Numbered from the stretch's first letter, positions 22,588 to 31,999 are shown. The stretch: 40,526 nt of DNA from RYN-230 sp036509255 (GCA_036509255.1 DATCFY010000112.1:1-40526); one strand, 5' to 3'. The notes: generated from the sequence alone by a model not told the origin. Numbers and translations are program-made.

Positions 22588-23402
22588 GTGAGGTGCTCCC
22601 GGGCGGCCGCAGCCCGGCGGCGCGCACTGCGGACCCGGCGGCGGGGTGGCCCGCCCCGGACCCGGGCAGCGGCCCGCGGGCCGCGATGATCGCCGCGCAG
22701 GCCGGACTCGAGCTGCGCATCCTGGTCCGCAACGGAGAGCAGTTGCTGCTCACCCTGATCATCCCCGTCGCCCTGCTCGCCGGGTTCAGCCTGGAACACC
22801 TGATCAAGGGCAGCCGCGTCGACTTCCTGGTGCCCGGCATCCTGGCCCTCGCGGTCATGTCCACCGCCTTCACCAGCCAGGCCATCGCGACCGGCTTCGA
22901 GCGGCGCTACGGCGTGCTCAAGCGGCTCGGCTCCACCCCGCTGCGCCGGGACGGCCTGATCGCCGCTAAGACGGCGACCGTGCTGGTCGTCGAGCTGGCT
23001 CAGGCGATCGTGATCATCGCGGTGGGGCTGGCCCTGGGCTGGGCGCCGAACGCCCGCCCGGCCGCCGCGGCCTGGGTGGTGCTGCTGCTGCTGGCGGGCA
23101 CCGCCGCGTTCAGCGGGCTGGCGCTGCTGCTGGCCGGCACCCTGCGGGCTGAGGCCACCCTGGCCGCTGCCAACCTGGTCTACCTCGTCCTGCTGGGCGT
23201 GGGCGGAGTGATCTTCCCGCTGAGCAAGTTCCCGGCGGGCGCCCGGCCGGTGCTGCGGCTGCTGCCATCCGGGGCGCTGTCTGACGGCCTGCACTCGGTG
23301 CTGCAGCAGGCGGGCGGGCTGCCCGTGCGTGATCTGGTCGTCCTGCTGGTCTGGGCGGTGATCGCGATCGGCGTGACGGCGCGGGTGTTCCGCTGGGAGT
23401 GA
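22584..23402 (+). CDS. ABC-2 type transporter permease
   Basis: A 272-residue membrane protein with about six hydrophobic segments after a 35-residue polar N-terminus. Typical ABC-2 features are LVPGILALAVMSTAFTSQA, FERRYGVLKRLGSTPLRRDG and a C-terminal half with LPSGALSDGL. It forms an exporter with the ATPase encoded just upstream, whose stop overlaps this GTG by 4 nt. The substrate cannot be inferred. Confidence 0.9.
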   Translation: MSEVLPGGRSPAARTADPAAGWPAPDPGSGPRAAMIAAQAGLELRILVRNGEQLLLTLIIPVALLAGFSLEHLIKGSRVDFLVPGILALAVMSTAFTSQAIATGFERRYGVLKRLGSTPLRRDGLIAAKTATVLVVELAQAIVIIAVGLALGWAPNARPAAAAWVVLLLLAGTAAFSGLALLLAGTLRAEATLAAANLVYLVLLGVGGVIFPLSKFPAGARPVLRLLPSGALSDGLHSVLQQAGGLPVRDLVVLLVWAVIAIGVTARVFRWE

Positions 23403-23421
23403 CGCCGGGAGTAAGACTGCC

Positions 23422-24348
23422 GTGACTCAGGCCAGGACGGAGGCCGCACTCGGTGCCACGCCGCCGGCGGTGCTCGTGCTCACCGGCGTGGTCTCGGTCC
23501 AGGTCGGGGCAGGCCTGGCCGCCCGGCTGTTCAGCCAGGTGCCGCCGGCCGCGGTCACCGGGCTGCGCTTGTGGGCGGCCGCGCTGCTGCTCGCGGTGCT
23601 GGGCGCACGCGGGCTGCGACGGGAGATCACCGGGCTGATTCGCCGGCGGGCCTGGACGGACGCGGCCGTGGTGGTGGCCTTCGGGCTCACCCTGGCCGTC
23701 ATGAACTACTCCATCTACCAGGCGTTCGCCCGTATCCCGCTGGGGATCGCGGTGACCGTGGAGTTCCTCGGCCCGCTGGCGGTGGCCGTGGCGGCGTCCC
23801 GGCGCGCCCTCGACCTGGCCTGGGTGGCGCTGGCCGGTGCTGGCGTCGCGCTGCTCAGCCAGGAAGGCGGCTCGGTCGCCCCCGGCGCCGGGCACGGGGC
23901 AGCCAGCCAGGGACTGGCCGGCATCAACCTGGCCGGGCTGCTGTTCGCGCTGGCCGCGGCGGCTTCCTGGGCCATCTACATCCTGCTCAGCGCCGCGACC
24001 GGGCGGCGCTTCCCCGGGTCGTCGGGGCTGACCGTGGCCATGGGTGTCGCCGCGCTGGCTGTGACCCCGGCCGGCCTGCTGGCCGGCGGGCGCTCCCTGC
24101 TGCGCCCGGGGGTGCTGGGAACCGGGGTGGCCATCGGGCTGCTGTCCTCGATCATCCCGTACTCGCTGGAGCTGGAGACCCTGCGCCGGGTTCCGGCCAA
24201 GGTGTTCGGCATCTGGATGAGCCTCGAGCCCGCGGTCGCCGCGCTGGTCGGGCTGGTCATGCTCAGCCAGAGCCTCAGCCTGGCGGAGTGGGGCGCCATC
24301 GGGTGCGTCACGGTGGCCTCTGCCGGCGCCGCCCTGTGGGTGAAGTAA
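23422..24348 (+). CDS. EamA/DMT-family transporter (RhtA-like)
   Basis: A 308-residue membrane protein with ten predicted hydrophobic segments in two EamA halves. LRLWAAALLLAVLG, NYSIYQAFARIPLGIAVTVE and LEPAVAALVGLVMLSQSLSL are close to the RhtA threonine/homoserine exporter branch. It starts with GTG 19 nt after the ABC permease and probably belongs to the same transcript. Export of amino acids or metabolites is inferred from the family. Confidence 0.88.
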   Translation: MTQARTEAALGATPPAVLVLTGVVSVQVGAGLAARLFSQVPPAAVTGLRLWAAALLLAVLGARGLRREITGLIRRRAWTDAAVVVAFGLTLAVMNYSIYQAFARIPLGIAVTVEFLGPLAVAVAASRRALDLAWVALAGAGVALLSQEGGSVAPGAGHGAASQGLAGINLAGLLFALAAAASWAIYILLSAATGRRFPGSSGLTVAMGVAALAVTPAGLLAGGRSLLRPGVLGTGVAIGLLSSIIPYSLELETLRRVPAKVFGIWMSLEPAVAALVGLVMLSQSLSLAEWGAIGCVTVASAGAALWVK

Positions 24349-24382
24349 CAGGCCGCTGGGTGCACACCGGGCATCGCGCTTC

Positions 24383-24388
24383 TACGAT
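24383..24388 (+). promoter_or_regulatory. putative -10 element deciding the ctaA start
   Basis: TACGAT lies 7 nt before GTG 24396. The in-frame ATG at 24387 overlaps this hexamer, so if the promoter is real the ATG cannot be transcribed and the GTG must be used. Confidence 0.45.
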
Positions 24389-24395
24389 GGGGTCC

Positions 24396-25523
24396 GTGCC
24401 AGCTGATCTCAGCCCGGACGCCTCCGGGCCAGCCCCCGCGGACGCCACCGGGCCAGCCCCCTCAGACGCCCGCCGCCAGCCCGGCGCCTGGCGCTGGGCC
24501 GCGCCGTTTATCTTCCCCACCCCGACCTCGATGCGCCGGGTCGCGGTGGCCGGGGTGGTGGCGAACGCCGGGATCATCATGACCGGCGCCGCGGTCCGGC
24601 TCAGTGCGTCGGGCCTCGGCTGCCCCGACTGGCCGGACTGCACCTCCAGCAGCCTGGTGGCGGCGCACACCTCCGGCGACCCGATGTTCCACACCTACAT
24701 CGAGTTCACCAACCGGATGCTGACCTTCGCGCTCATGGTCGTCGCCGTGCTCGTGATGGTCACGGCCTGGCGCTTCCGCCCGGCCGGTACCCGGCGGCGC
24801 GCCATCATCTGGCTGGCCGCCGCCCAGCCGCTCGGCGTGGTGGCCCAGGCGGTCCTCGGCGGGATCGTCGTCCTGACCAACCTCAACCCGGCCGCAGTCT
24901 CGATCCACTTCCTGCTGTCCAGCACGATCCTGGCCCTGGCCGTCACGCTCTGGTCCCGCTGCGCCGAAGGAGACGGGCCCGCGACCAGGCTGGTCCGGGT
25001 GGACCTGCGGGTCCTCTCGGTGGCCCTGGTCCCGCTGGTGGCGCTGATGCTCGCGGCCGGCACCGTGGTGACCGGAACCGGGCCGCTGGCCGGGTCGACC
25101 TTCGTCCCGCACTCCGGCGCCGGACGGGCCTACGTGCCGCGCTACCACCTGCCGCTGGAAGGCGTGACCCAGCTGCACGCGGACATCGGCTGGATGCTGG
25201 GCACCCTGGCCGCCGTGCTCGCAGTGTGCCTGCAACTGACGGGCGCGCCCCGCCGGGTGCGCAGGCTCGGCTGGCTGCTGCTCGGCCTGGTCGGGCTGCA
25301 GGGCGTGATCGGCTATTCCCAGTACTTCAGCGGCCTGCCCGCCGGGCTGGTCTGGTTCCACGTCAGCGGGTCCGTGCTGATCTGGATCACCGCGCTGCGG
25401 CTGATGTTCGCCACCCGGGACCGGGGCGCCGTGCCCTCCACCACCGGGCCCTCCACCACTGGGTCAGCACCCGCCGAGCTAGGGCGCGTGGGCCGGACCC
25501 TGACGGTGCCGGCCGAAACCTGA
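24396..25523 (+). CDS. ctaA: heme A synthase (COX15/CtaA)
   Basis: A 375-residue membrane enzyme that oxidises heme O to heme A for cytochrome aa3 oxidase. It has eight predicted transmembrane helices, the first after a proline/alanine-rich N-terminal tail of about 45 residues. Diagnostic pieces are RLSASGLGCPDWPDC with the paired cysteines, and four helix histidines in MFHTYIEFTNRM, SIHFLLSS, QLHADIGW and WFHVSGS. GTG 24396 is chosen because of the -10 element just upstream; ATG 24387 would add three residues. Its last 45 bp overlap the convergent PrsW-like gene. Confidence 0.92.
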   Translation: MPADLSPDASGPAPADATGPAPSDARRQPGAWRWAAPFIFPTPTSMRRVAVAGVVANAGIIMTGAAVRLSASGLGCPDWPDCTSSSLVAAHTSGDPMFHTYIEFTNRMLTFALMVVAVLVMVTAWRFRPAGTRRRAIIWLAAAQPLGVVAQAVLGGIVVLTNLNPAAVSIHFLLSSTILALAVTLWSRCAEGDGPATRLVRVDLRVLSVALVPLVALMLAAGTVVTGTGPLAGSTFVPHSGAGRAYVPRYHLPLEGVTQLHADIGWMLGTLAAVLAVCLQLTGAPRRVRRLGWLLLGLVGLQGVIGYSQYFSGLPAGLVWFHVSGSVLIWITALRLMFATRDRGAVPSTTGPSTTGSAPAELGRVGRTLTVPAET

Positions 25524-26726
25524 CGCCGCGCGCGGCGCCCAGGGGGGCTGCGGCGGCTCCGGCTGGCGCTGGAAGAACGCGCTGCGGGCCATGGCCATCA
25601 GCCGCAGCAGGTCCCGCCGCCGCTGCTCGAACTGGTCCGGGGCGATGATCTGGCGCTGGGCCCGCAGGTGGAGAAGGGCTAGTTCGGTGGCGGCAAGCTG
25701 GTAATCCTCCATGGCCCGGGCCGCCGCGCGCCCCCCGGTCCGGCGGGCCCAGAGCCGGGCGGCCCGCCGCTCGCGCAGCGTGCTCAGCATCCGCAGGTCC
25801 GCTTCGGTGACCACGCCGATAGCCTCGTATACGGGCAGGAACCGCCAGATCAGGCGCACGATCCGGCGCCGGTCCGCGACGATCACCCCGGCCAGGATGC
25901 CCAGCACGCAGGCCAGGATGGCGTACGCGAGGGCCAGCCCGCCCAGGCCGAACGCGGTCAGCCCGTTCCATAGGCCATGCAGCAGCATGGCGGCCAGCAG
26001 GCCCAGCGGCACCGCCCACCGGGCGTTGCGGTGAGTGGCCGCGTACGCCACCCCGAGGCCGGTCATGGACGTGAAGATAGGGTGCGCGAGCGGGGACAGC
26101 ACGCCGCGCAGCACGAACGTGGCGCCGAGCAGCTTTACCCCGCCGACCTCGGGGCGGACCAGGGCGCCGATGTAATAGCCGATGTTCTCCATCATGGCGA
26201 AGCCGAGCCCCACCATGGCCGCGTAGATGATGCCGTCGGTGGGGCCGTCGAGTTCCTGGCGGCGCCGCCAGAGCAGGATGATCAGGATGAGTCCCTTGAG
26301 GCTCTCCTCGACCACCGGCGCACCGAAGGTGGCGGAAACGTACTGCCCGGTGCTCTGCCCGAGGGCCGGCTGGGTGATGAAGACCAGCCCGGCGGTGTTG
26401 ATCACCGCCGCGAGCAGCGCCGCGACCCCGGCTCCCCAGGCGAACGCAAGCACCAGGTTGACCCGGGGCTCGGGTTCCAGCCGGTCTATCAGCAGCACGC
26501 AGCCGACCAGGAACGGCACCGGGAGCAGGGCGAACGGCAGCGCGATGAGAAACGGGGCCACACTGTGCCCGGCGGCGCCCACGCTCTGCAGGGCGTCGGT
26601 GCCGAGGACCACGATCCCGCAGCCGATAGCGGCGATGATGCCCAGGATCAGCCCGGTCCGCGGCCTGCCGGGCGGCCGGCCCTCGATCACCGCCCGCGGG
26701 TCGAAGCCGGGCATCGGGGTCGCCAT
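25479..26726 (-). CDS. PrsW-family intramembrane metalloprotease
   Basis: A 415-residue membrane protein of the PrsW/CAAX-related protease group. The motifs are VVEESLKG (E140, E141, K144), FAMMENIGYY (E180, N181), LAHPIFTSMTG (H215) and LLHGLWNGLT (histidine near residue 257). About eight hydrophobic segments precede a polar C-terminal region (about 300-415) with repeated Arg-rich helices, which may be a cytosolic regulatory tail. PrsW of Bacillus cleaves an anti-sigma factor. The target here is unknown. The ATG has no ribosome binding site but a TACGCT hexamer 7 nt upstream. The 3' end is convergent with and overlaps ctaA. Confidence 0.88.
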   Translation of the reverse strand: MATPMPGFDPRAVIEGRPPGRPRTGLILGIIAAIGCGIVVLGTDALQSVGAAGHSVAPFLIALPFALLPVPFLVGCVLLIDRLEPEPRVNLVLAFAWGAGVAALLAAVINTAGLVFITQPALGQSTGQYVSATFGAPVVEESLKGLILIILLWRRRQELDGPTDGIIYAAMVGLGFAMMENIGYYIGALVRPEVGGVKLLGATFVLRGVLSPLAHPIFTSMTGLGVAYAATHRNARWAVPLGLLAAMLLHGLWNGLTAFGLGGLALAYAILACVLGILAGVIVADRRRIVRLIWRFLPVYEAIGVVTEADLRMLSTLRERRAARLWARRTGGRAAARAMEDYQLAATELALLHLRAQRQIIAPDQFEQRRRDLLRLMAMARSAFFQRQPEPPQPPWAPRAASGFGRHRQGPAHAP

Positions 26727-26733
26727 GGCAGGG

Positions 26734-26739
26734 AGCGTA
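26734..26739 (-). promoter_or_regulatory. putative -10 element for the PrsW-like gene
   Basis: On the minus strand TACGCT lies 7 nt before the ATG at 26726, again without a ribosome binding site, consistent with a leaderless transcript. Confidence 0.4.
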
Positions 26740-26781
26740 CCGGGAACCGCAGCGATAAGCGGCGGCGGTCACGCCCGGGGG

Positions 26782-26810
26782 TTCCCGGGACCGCGGGGGC
26801 GGTCCGGGAA
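26782..26810. promoter_or_regulatory. GC-rich hairpin upstream of tkt
   Basis: TTCCCGGGACCGC pairs with GCGGTCCGGGAA with one bulged G and a GGGG loop, giving a 12-bp stem. It lies between the divergent PrsW and tkt genes. It could be an operator or a transcription barrier. It has no U-run. Confidence 0.35.
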
Positions 26811-26891
26811 GTAGGCGAAAGTGGGGATAGGGTTTCGATTGCCTGGCCCAGGGGCGGCCCGGCACAGGCCACGAGAGGAGCCGATCCCGCG

Positions 26892-29063
26892 GTGAGCAGC
26901 CCATCAGACACCCAGGCCGCGAACACCCAGGCGGCAGGCTCGGCCGCACTGGAGTGGACCGAGACCGACCAGCGCGCCGTTGACCTGATCCGGGTCCTGG
27001 CCATGGACGCAGTGCAGAAAGCAGGCTCAGGCCACCCGGGCACGGCGATGAGCCTGGCGCCCGCGGCCTACCTGCTGTACCAGCGTGTGCTCCGGCATGA
27101 CCCCGCGGACCCGAACTGGCTCGGCCGGGACCGCTTCGTCCTGTCCTGCGGGCATTCCAGCCTGACCCTGTACCTCGAGCTCTACCTGTCCGGGTACGGG
27201 CTGTCGCTGGACGACCTGAAGCGCTACCGCGAGTGGGGCAGCCTGACCCCGGGGCACCCGGAGCACGGCCTTACCCCGGGTGTGGAGACCACCACCGGCC
27301 CGCTCGGCCAGGGCCTGGCCAACGCCGTCGGCATGGCCATGGCGGCCCGCCGGGAGCGCGGCCTGCTCGACCCGGACGCGCCCGAGGGGACCAGCCCGTT
27401 CGACCATCACGTCTACGTGTTCGTGTCGGACGGCGACATCGAGGAGGGCATCAGCCACGAGGCGTCCTCGCTGGCCGCCCACCAGGACCTGGGCAACCTG
27501 GTCGTGCTCTACGACGACAACCAGATTTCGATCGAGGACAACACGCAGATCGCCAAGTCCGAGGACGTGGCCGCGCGCTACGAGGCCTACGGCTGGCATG
27601 TGCAGCGGCTGGACTGGCGCGGGCCCGAGGGCTACCACGAGGACCCGGCCGGGCTGTACCAGGCGCTGCAAGAAGCCCGGGCCCGCACCGACAAGCCCTC
27701 CCTCATCGTCCTCCGGACTATCATCGCCTGGCCGGCCCCGCACGCCCAGAACACCGGGGCGGCGCACGGTGCTGCCCTCGGCGAAGACGAAGTCGCCGCG
27801 ACCAAGGAAGTCCTCGGCTTCGACCCGAAGGTAACGTTCCCGGCCGAGGAAGCACTGGTCGGGCACGCCAGGAAGGTGGCTGCGCGGGGCAAGCGCCTGC
27901 GCGCCGAGTGGGACGAGGCTTTCAGCGCGTGGGCCCGGGCCAACGCGGAGCGGGCCGCGCTGCTGGACCGCCTCCGGGCCCGGCGGCTGCCGGACGGGTG
28001 GGCCAAGGCGCTGCCTGCCTTCCCCCCGGACCAGAAGGGCATGGCCACCCGCAAGGCGTCGGAGGCGGTACTGAACGCCCTGGCCCCGGTGCTGCCCGAA
28101 CTGTGGGGCGGCTCGGCCGACCTGGCCGGCAGCAACAACACCACGATGAAGGGCGAACCGTCGTTCATCCCGGCGGAGCGCCAGACCGAGATGTTCCCCG
28201 GCAACGTCTACGGCCGCACCCTGCACTTCGGGATCCGCGAGCACGCCATGGGCTCGGTTCTCAACGGGATCGTGCTGGACGGCCTGACCCGGCCGTACGG
28301 CGGCACGTTCCTGGTCTTCAGCGACTACATGCGGCCAGCGGTCCGGCTGGCGGCGCTGATGGAGCTGCCGGTGACCTACGTGTGGACGCACGACTCGATC
28401 GGGCTCGGCGAAGACGGCCCGACCCACCAGCCGGTCGAGCACCTGGCCGCGCTGCGCGCCATCCCCGGCCTGGACGTGGTCCGGCCCGGCGACGCGAACG
28501 AGACCAGCGTGGCCTGGCGGACGGTGCTGGAAAACACCGACCGGCCGGCCGGGCTGTGCCTCAGCCGGCAGAACCTGCCCGTCCTGGACCGCTCGGAGGG
28601 TAAAGGCCTGGCGAGCGCGGATGGGGTGGCCCGTGGCGGGTACGTCCTCGCCGAAGGGGCGGGCGGTGACCCGACGGTGATCCTGATGGCCACGGGCAGC
28701 GAGCTGCAGATCGCGCTGGCGGCGCGGGGCATTCTCCAGGACGAGGGAATCTCGACACGAGTTGTTTCCATGCCGTGCGTGGAATGGTTTACCGGGCAGG
28801 ATGCTTCCTATCAGCAGGAGGTACTGCCACCGCATATCCGGGCGCGCGTCAGCGTCGAGGCTGGCATCGCGCAGCCCTGGCACCTGTTCACCGGCGATTT
28901 CGGTGAGTGCGTGAGCCTGGAGCATTTCGGGGCATCCGCTTCCTACATGAAGCTGTACGAGGAGTTCGGGTTCACCGCAGAGCATGTGGCAGCAGCCGCC
29001 CGCTCCAGCCTGGCTCGGCTGGGCACCGCAGCGGGCCTGAGCGCGAGAAGCGAGGATTCATGA
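26892..29063 (+). CDS. tkt: transketolase
   Basis: A 723-residue thiamine-diphosphate enzyme that exchanges two-carbon units in the pentose-phosphate pathway. It starts AVDLIRVLAMDAVQKAGSGH, carries the TPP motif VFVSDGDIEEG followed by NQISIEDNT, and has GIREHAMGSVLNG in the pyrimidine domain and LMATGSELQIAL in the C-terminal domain. GTG 26892 is preceded by GAGAGGAG. It is the first gene of a plus-strand tkt-tal-zwf-opcA-pgl operon, the usual actinobacterial order. The stop overlaps the tal ATG (ATGA). Confidence 0.97.
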   Translation: MSSPSDTQAANTQAAGSAALEWTETDQRAVDLIRVLAMDAVQKAGSGHPGTAMSLAPAAYLLYQRVLRHDPADPNWLGRDRFVLSCGHSSLTLYLELYLSGYGLSLDDLKRYREWGSLTPGHPEHGLTPGVETTTGPLGQGLANAVGMAMAARRERGLLDPDAPEGTSPFDHHVYVFVSDGDIEEGISHEASSLAAHQDLGNLVVLYDDNQISIEDNTQIAKSEDVAARYEAYGWHVQRLDWRGPEGYHEDPAGLYQALQEARARTDKPSLIVLRTIIAWPAPHAQNTGAAHGAALGEDEVAATKEVLGFDPKVTFPAEEALVGHARKVAARGKRLRAEWDEAFSAWARANAERAALLDRLRARRLPDGWAKALPAFPPDQKGMATRKASEAVLNALAPVLPELWGGSADLAGSNNTTMKGEPSFIPAERQTEMFPGNVYGRTLHFGIREHAMGSVLNGIVLDGLTRPYGGTFLVFSDYMRPAVRLAALMELPVTYVWTHDSIGLGEDGPTHQPVEHLAALRAIPGLDVVRPGDANETSVAWRTVLENTDRPAGLCLSRQNLPVLDRSEGKGLASADGVARGGYVLAEGAGGDPTVILMATGSELQIALAARGILQDEGISTRVVSMPCVEWFTGQDASYQQEVLPPHIRARVSVEAGIAQPWHLFTGDFGECVSLEHFGASASYMKLYEEFGFTAEHVAAAARSSLARLGTAAGLSARSEDS

Positions 29064-30214
29064 CCTCCCAGCAGCACAACCCGCAGACCCACACCACGCC
29101 GGCCCATCCGGTACTCCGCGAGCTGACCGCTGCCGGGGTATCCATCTGGCTCGACGACATCAGCCGTGAGCGGCTGAGGACGGGCAACCTGGCCGAGCTC
29201 ATCCGGGACTGGGCCGTCACCGGCGTGACCTCCAACCCGACGATCTTCGCGAGCGCCGTGGCCCACGGCGACGCCTACGATCAGCAAGTGGCTGACCTGG
29301 CCATCCGCGGCGTGCAGACCGAGGAGGCGGCCCGGGCGATCGCCGGCTACGACATCCGCTGGGGCTGTGACGTGCTCCGCCCCGTCTACGACATCACCAG
29401 CGGCGTGGACGGCCGGGTCTCCATCGAGGTCGACCCGAGGATCGCCAAGGACACCGCGAAGACCATTGCCGAGGCCCGGGCGCTGTGGTGGATGGTGGAC
29501 CGGCCCAACATGTACATCAAGATCCCGGCGACGCTCGAGGGCCTGCCCGCGATCACCGCAGCGCTGGCCGAGGGGATCAGCGTGAACGTCACGCTGATTT
29601 TCTCCCTCGAGCGCTACGGCCAGGTCATCGACGCGTTCATGACCGGCCTGGAGCAGGCGCTGCAAGCCGGCCGGGACATCTCCACCCTGGGTTCGGTGGC
29701 GTCCTTCTTCGTCAGCCGGGTGGACAGCGAGGTGGACCGCAGGCTCGACAAGATCGGCACCCCCGAGGCGGCCGCGCTGCGCGGCAAGGCGGCCATCGCC
29801 AACGCCCGGCTTGCCTACGAGCTCCACGAGCAGCGGATCGCCACCCCGAGGTGGCAGGCGCTGCGCGAGGCCGGGGCCAAGGTGCAGCGCCCGCTGTGGG
29901 CCTCCACCAGCACCAAGGACCCCGCCTACGAAGACACCATGTACGTGGTCGACCTGGTCGCCCCGGACACCGTCAACACGATGCCGGAGTCGACGCTGCG
30001 CGCCACTGCGGACCACGCGAAGCTGCGCGGTGACACGATCCACGGCACTTACGAGCAGTCCCGGCAGGTCTTCGCTGACCTGGCCAAGCTCGGCATCGGC
30101 TACGACGACGTGGTCAGCGTGCTCGAGGAGGAGGGGGTGGAGAAGTTCGCCGCCTCGTGGAACGAGTTCCTCGGCACGATCGAGGCGAACATGGCCGCGG
30201 TGGGCAAGCCATGA
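29060..30214 (+). CDS. tal: transaldolase
   Basis: A 384-residue transaldolase of the long actinobacterial type, moving a dihydroxyacetone unit via a Schiff base. The catalytic lysine is K154 in NMYIKIPAT. Other signatures are GVTSNPTIF (55-63), ISVNVTLIFSLERY and LWASTSTKDPAY. The ATG overlaps the tkt stop by 4 nt, and AGCGAGGATTC just upstream acts as a weak ribosome binding site. The 3' end overlaps a possible early ATG of zwf at 30211. Confidence 0.97.
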   Translation: MTSQQHNPQTHTTPAHPVLRELTAAGVSIWLDDISRERLRTGNLAELIRDWAVTGVTSNPTIFASAVAHGDAYDQQVADLAIRGVQTEEAARAIAGYDIRWGCDVLRPVYDITSGVDGRVSIEVDPRIAKDTAKTIAEARALWWMVDRPNMYIKIPATLEGLPAITAALAEGISVNVTLIFSLERYGQVIDAFMTGLEQALQAGRDISTLGSVASFFVSRVDSEVDRRLDKIGTPEAAALRGKAAIANARLAYELHEQRIATPRWQALREAGAKVQRPLWASTSTKDPAYEDTMYVVDLVAPDTVNTMPESTLRATADHAKLRGDTIHGTYEQSRQVFADLAKLGIGYDDVVSVLEEEGVEKFAASWNEFLGTIEANMAAVGKP

Positions 30215-30252
30215 CCGATGGGCCGCCTGGTCACAACAGACGGAGCACAGTG

Positions 30253-31938
30253 ATGACTGATTCGGCGGCCACGGCCGAGGATGGGACCCAGACGGCCGGG
30301 AATGAGCCGGGCGGGCCGCAGCCCGCTGACGGGCTCCTCAGCGAGGAAGAGCGCGAGGCGCTGGCCCAGCCGACGGGGCTGACTCCGATCGTCAGCGGCC
30401 CGCCAGCCAACCCGCTGCGCGATCCGCGGGACCGGCGGATCCCCCGGGTGGCGGGTCCTTGCGTCCTCGTCATCTTCGGCGTCACGGGGGACCTGGCCCG
30501 CAAGAAGCTCATGCCGGCCATCTACGACCTGGCCAACCGGGGCCTGCTTCCGCCCGGCTTCTCGCTGGTCGGCTTCGCCCGCCGCGACTGGGAGCACGAG
30601 GACTTCGCGCAGGTCACCTACCAGGCGGTGAAGGAGCATGCGCGGACCCCGTTCCGCGAGACCGTCTGGCAGCAGGTGTCCGAGGGCGTCAGGTTCGTAC
30701 CCGGTGAGTTCGACGACGACGAGGCGTTCGACCGGCTCGCGCACTGCGTGGCCGAGCTGGACCGCGAGCGCGGCACCGGCGGGAACTACGCCTTCTACCT
30801 GTCGGTCCCGCCGAAGTTCTTTCCGCTGGTGGTCACCCAGCTGAAGCGCTCCGGGCTGTCCACCCCGCCGCAGCCGCCCGCGGGCCAGCCGCGGCCCTGG
30901 CGCCGGGTGGTGATCGAGAAACCGTTCGGACACGACCTGGCCAGCGCCCGGGCGCTCAACGAGACCCTCAGCCGCGTGTTCCCGCCGGAGTCGGTGTTCC
31001 GCATCGACCACTACCTCGGCAAGGAAACCGTCCAGAACATCCTGGCGCTGCGCTTCGCCAATACCCTGTACGAGCCGATCTGGAACCGCGGGTACGTGGA
31101 CCACGTCCAGATCACGATGGCCGAGGACATCGGCGTCGGCGGCCGGGCCGGGTACTACGACGGTATCGGCGCGGCCCGGGACGTGATCCAGAACCACCTG
31201 ATGCAGCTGCTGGCGCTGACCGCGATGGAGGAGCCCGTCTCGTTCGACGCGGACGCGCTGCGGGCGGAGAAGGAGAAGATCCTGTCCGCTGTCCAGTTGC
31301 ACGATGACCTCGCGGCCACCACCGCCCGCGGGCAGTATGCGGCCGGCTGGCAGGGCGGCATCCCGGTGGGGGGCTTCCTGGAAGAGGAAGGCATGGCGCC
31401 CGACTCTGGGACCGAGACCTACGCGGCGGTGAAGCTGCGGGTGGACACGAGGCGGTGGGCCGGGGTTCCCTTCTACCTGCGGACCGGGAAGCGGCTGCCG
31501 CGCCGGATGTCGGAGATCGCGCTGCTCTTCCAGCGCGCTCCGCACCTGCCGTTCGCGGCCACTGACACCGAAGAGCTCGGGCAGAACGCCCTGGTCATCC
31601 GGGTCCAGCCGGACGAGGGCGTCACGGTCAGGTTCGGGTCCAAGGTCCCCGGCTCGGCCATGGAAGTTCGCGACGTGAACATGGACTTCGCGTACGGCGA
31701 GTCGTTCACCGAGAGTAGCCCGGAGGCGTACGAGCGGCTGCTCCTGGACGTGCTGATCGGCGATCCGCCGCTGTTCCCGCGGCACCGCGAGGTGGAGCTG
31801 TCCTGGATGGTCCTCGACCCGATCGAGGAATTCTGGGCCGATCACGGCAAGCCGGAACCGTACCCCGCCGGCTCAGCGGGCCCGCCGTCCGCGGATGCGA
31901 TGATGGCCCGCGACGGACGAGCCTGGAGACGGCTTTGA
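30253..31938 (+). CDS. zwf: glucose-6-phosphate dehydrogenase
   Basis: A 561-residue NADP-dependent enzyme for the first oxidative step of the pentose-phosphate pathway. The coenzyme motif VIFGVTGDLARKK is at about 73-85, the substrate/catalytic motif FRIDHYLGKE is near residue 260, and VVIEKPFGHDL precedes it. ATG 30253 is preceded by CGGAGC. An in-frame ATG at 30211 overlapping the tal stop would add 14 residues. Compared with the usual length near 510, there is an acidic, disordered-looking N-terminal extension of about 50 residues before NPLRDPRDRR, and no internal start removes it. Confidence 0.96.
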   Translation: MTDSAATAEDGTQTAGNEPGGPQPADGLLSEEEREALAQPTGLTPIVSGPPANPLRDPRDRRIPRVAGPCVLVIFGVTGDLARKKLMPAIYDLANRGLLPPGFSLVGFARRDWEHEDFAQVTYQAVKEHARTPFRETVWQQVSEGVRFVPGEFDDDEAFDRLAHCVAELDRERGTGGNYAFYLSVPPKFFPLVVTQLKRSGLSTPPQPPAGQPRPWRRVVIEKPFGHDLASARALNETLSRVFPPESVFRIDHYLGKETVQNILALRFANTLYEPIWNRGYVDHVQITMAEDIGVGGRAGYYDGIGAARDVIQNHLMQLLALTAMEEPVSFDADALRAEKEKILSAVQLHDDLAATTARGQYAAGWQGGIPVGGFLEEEGMAPDSGTETYAAVKLRVDTRRWAGVPFYLRTGKRLPRRMSEIALLFQRAPHLPFAATDTEELGQNALVIRVQPDEGVTVRFGSKVPGSAMEVRDVNMDFAYGESFTESSPEAYERLLLDVLIGDPPLFPRHREVELSWMVLDPIEEFWADHGKPEPYPAGSAGPPSADAMMARDGRAWRRL

Positions 31939-31999
31939 ACGGAGTCGCGGCGGCCACAGCAGCGTGCGGCGCTGGCGCGGGCGGAAAGGATTGCCTCCG

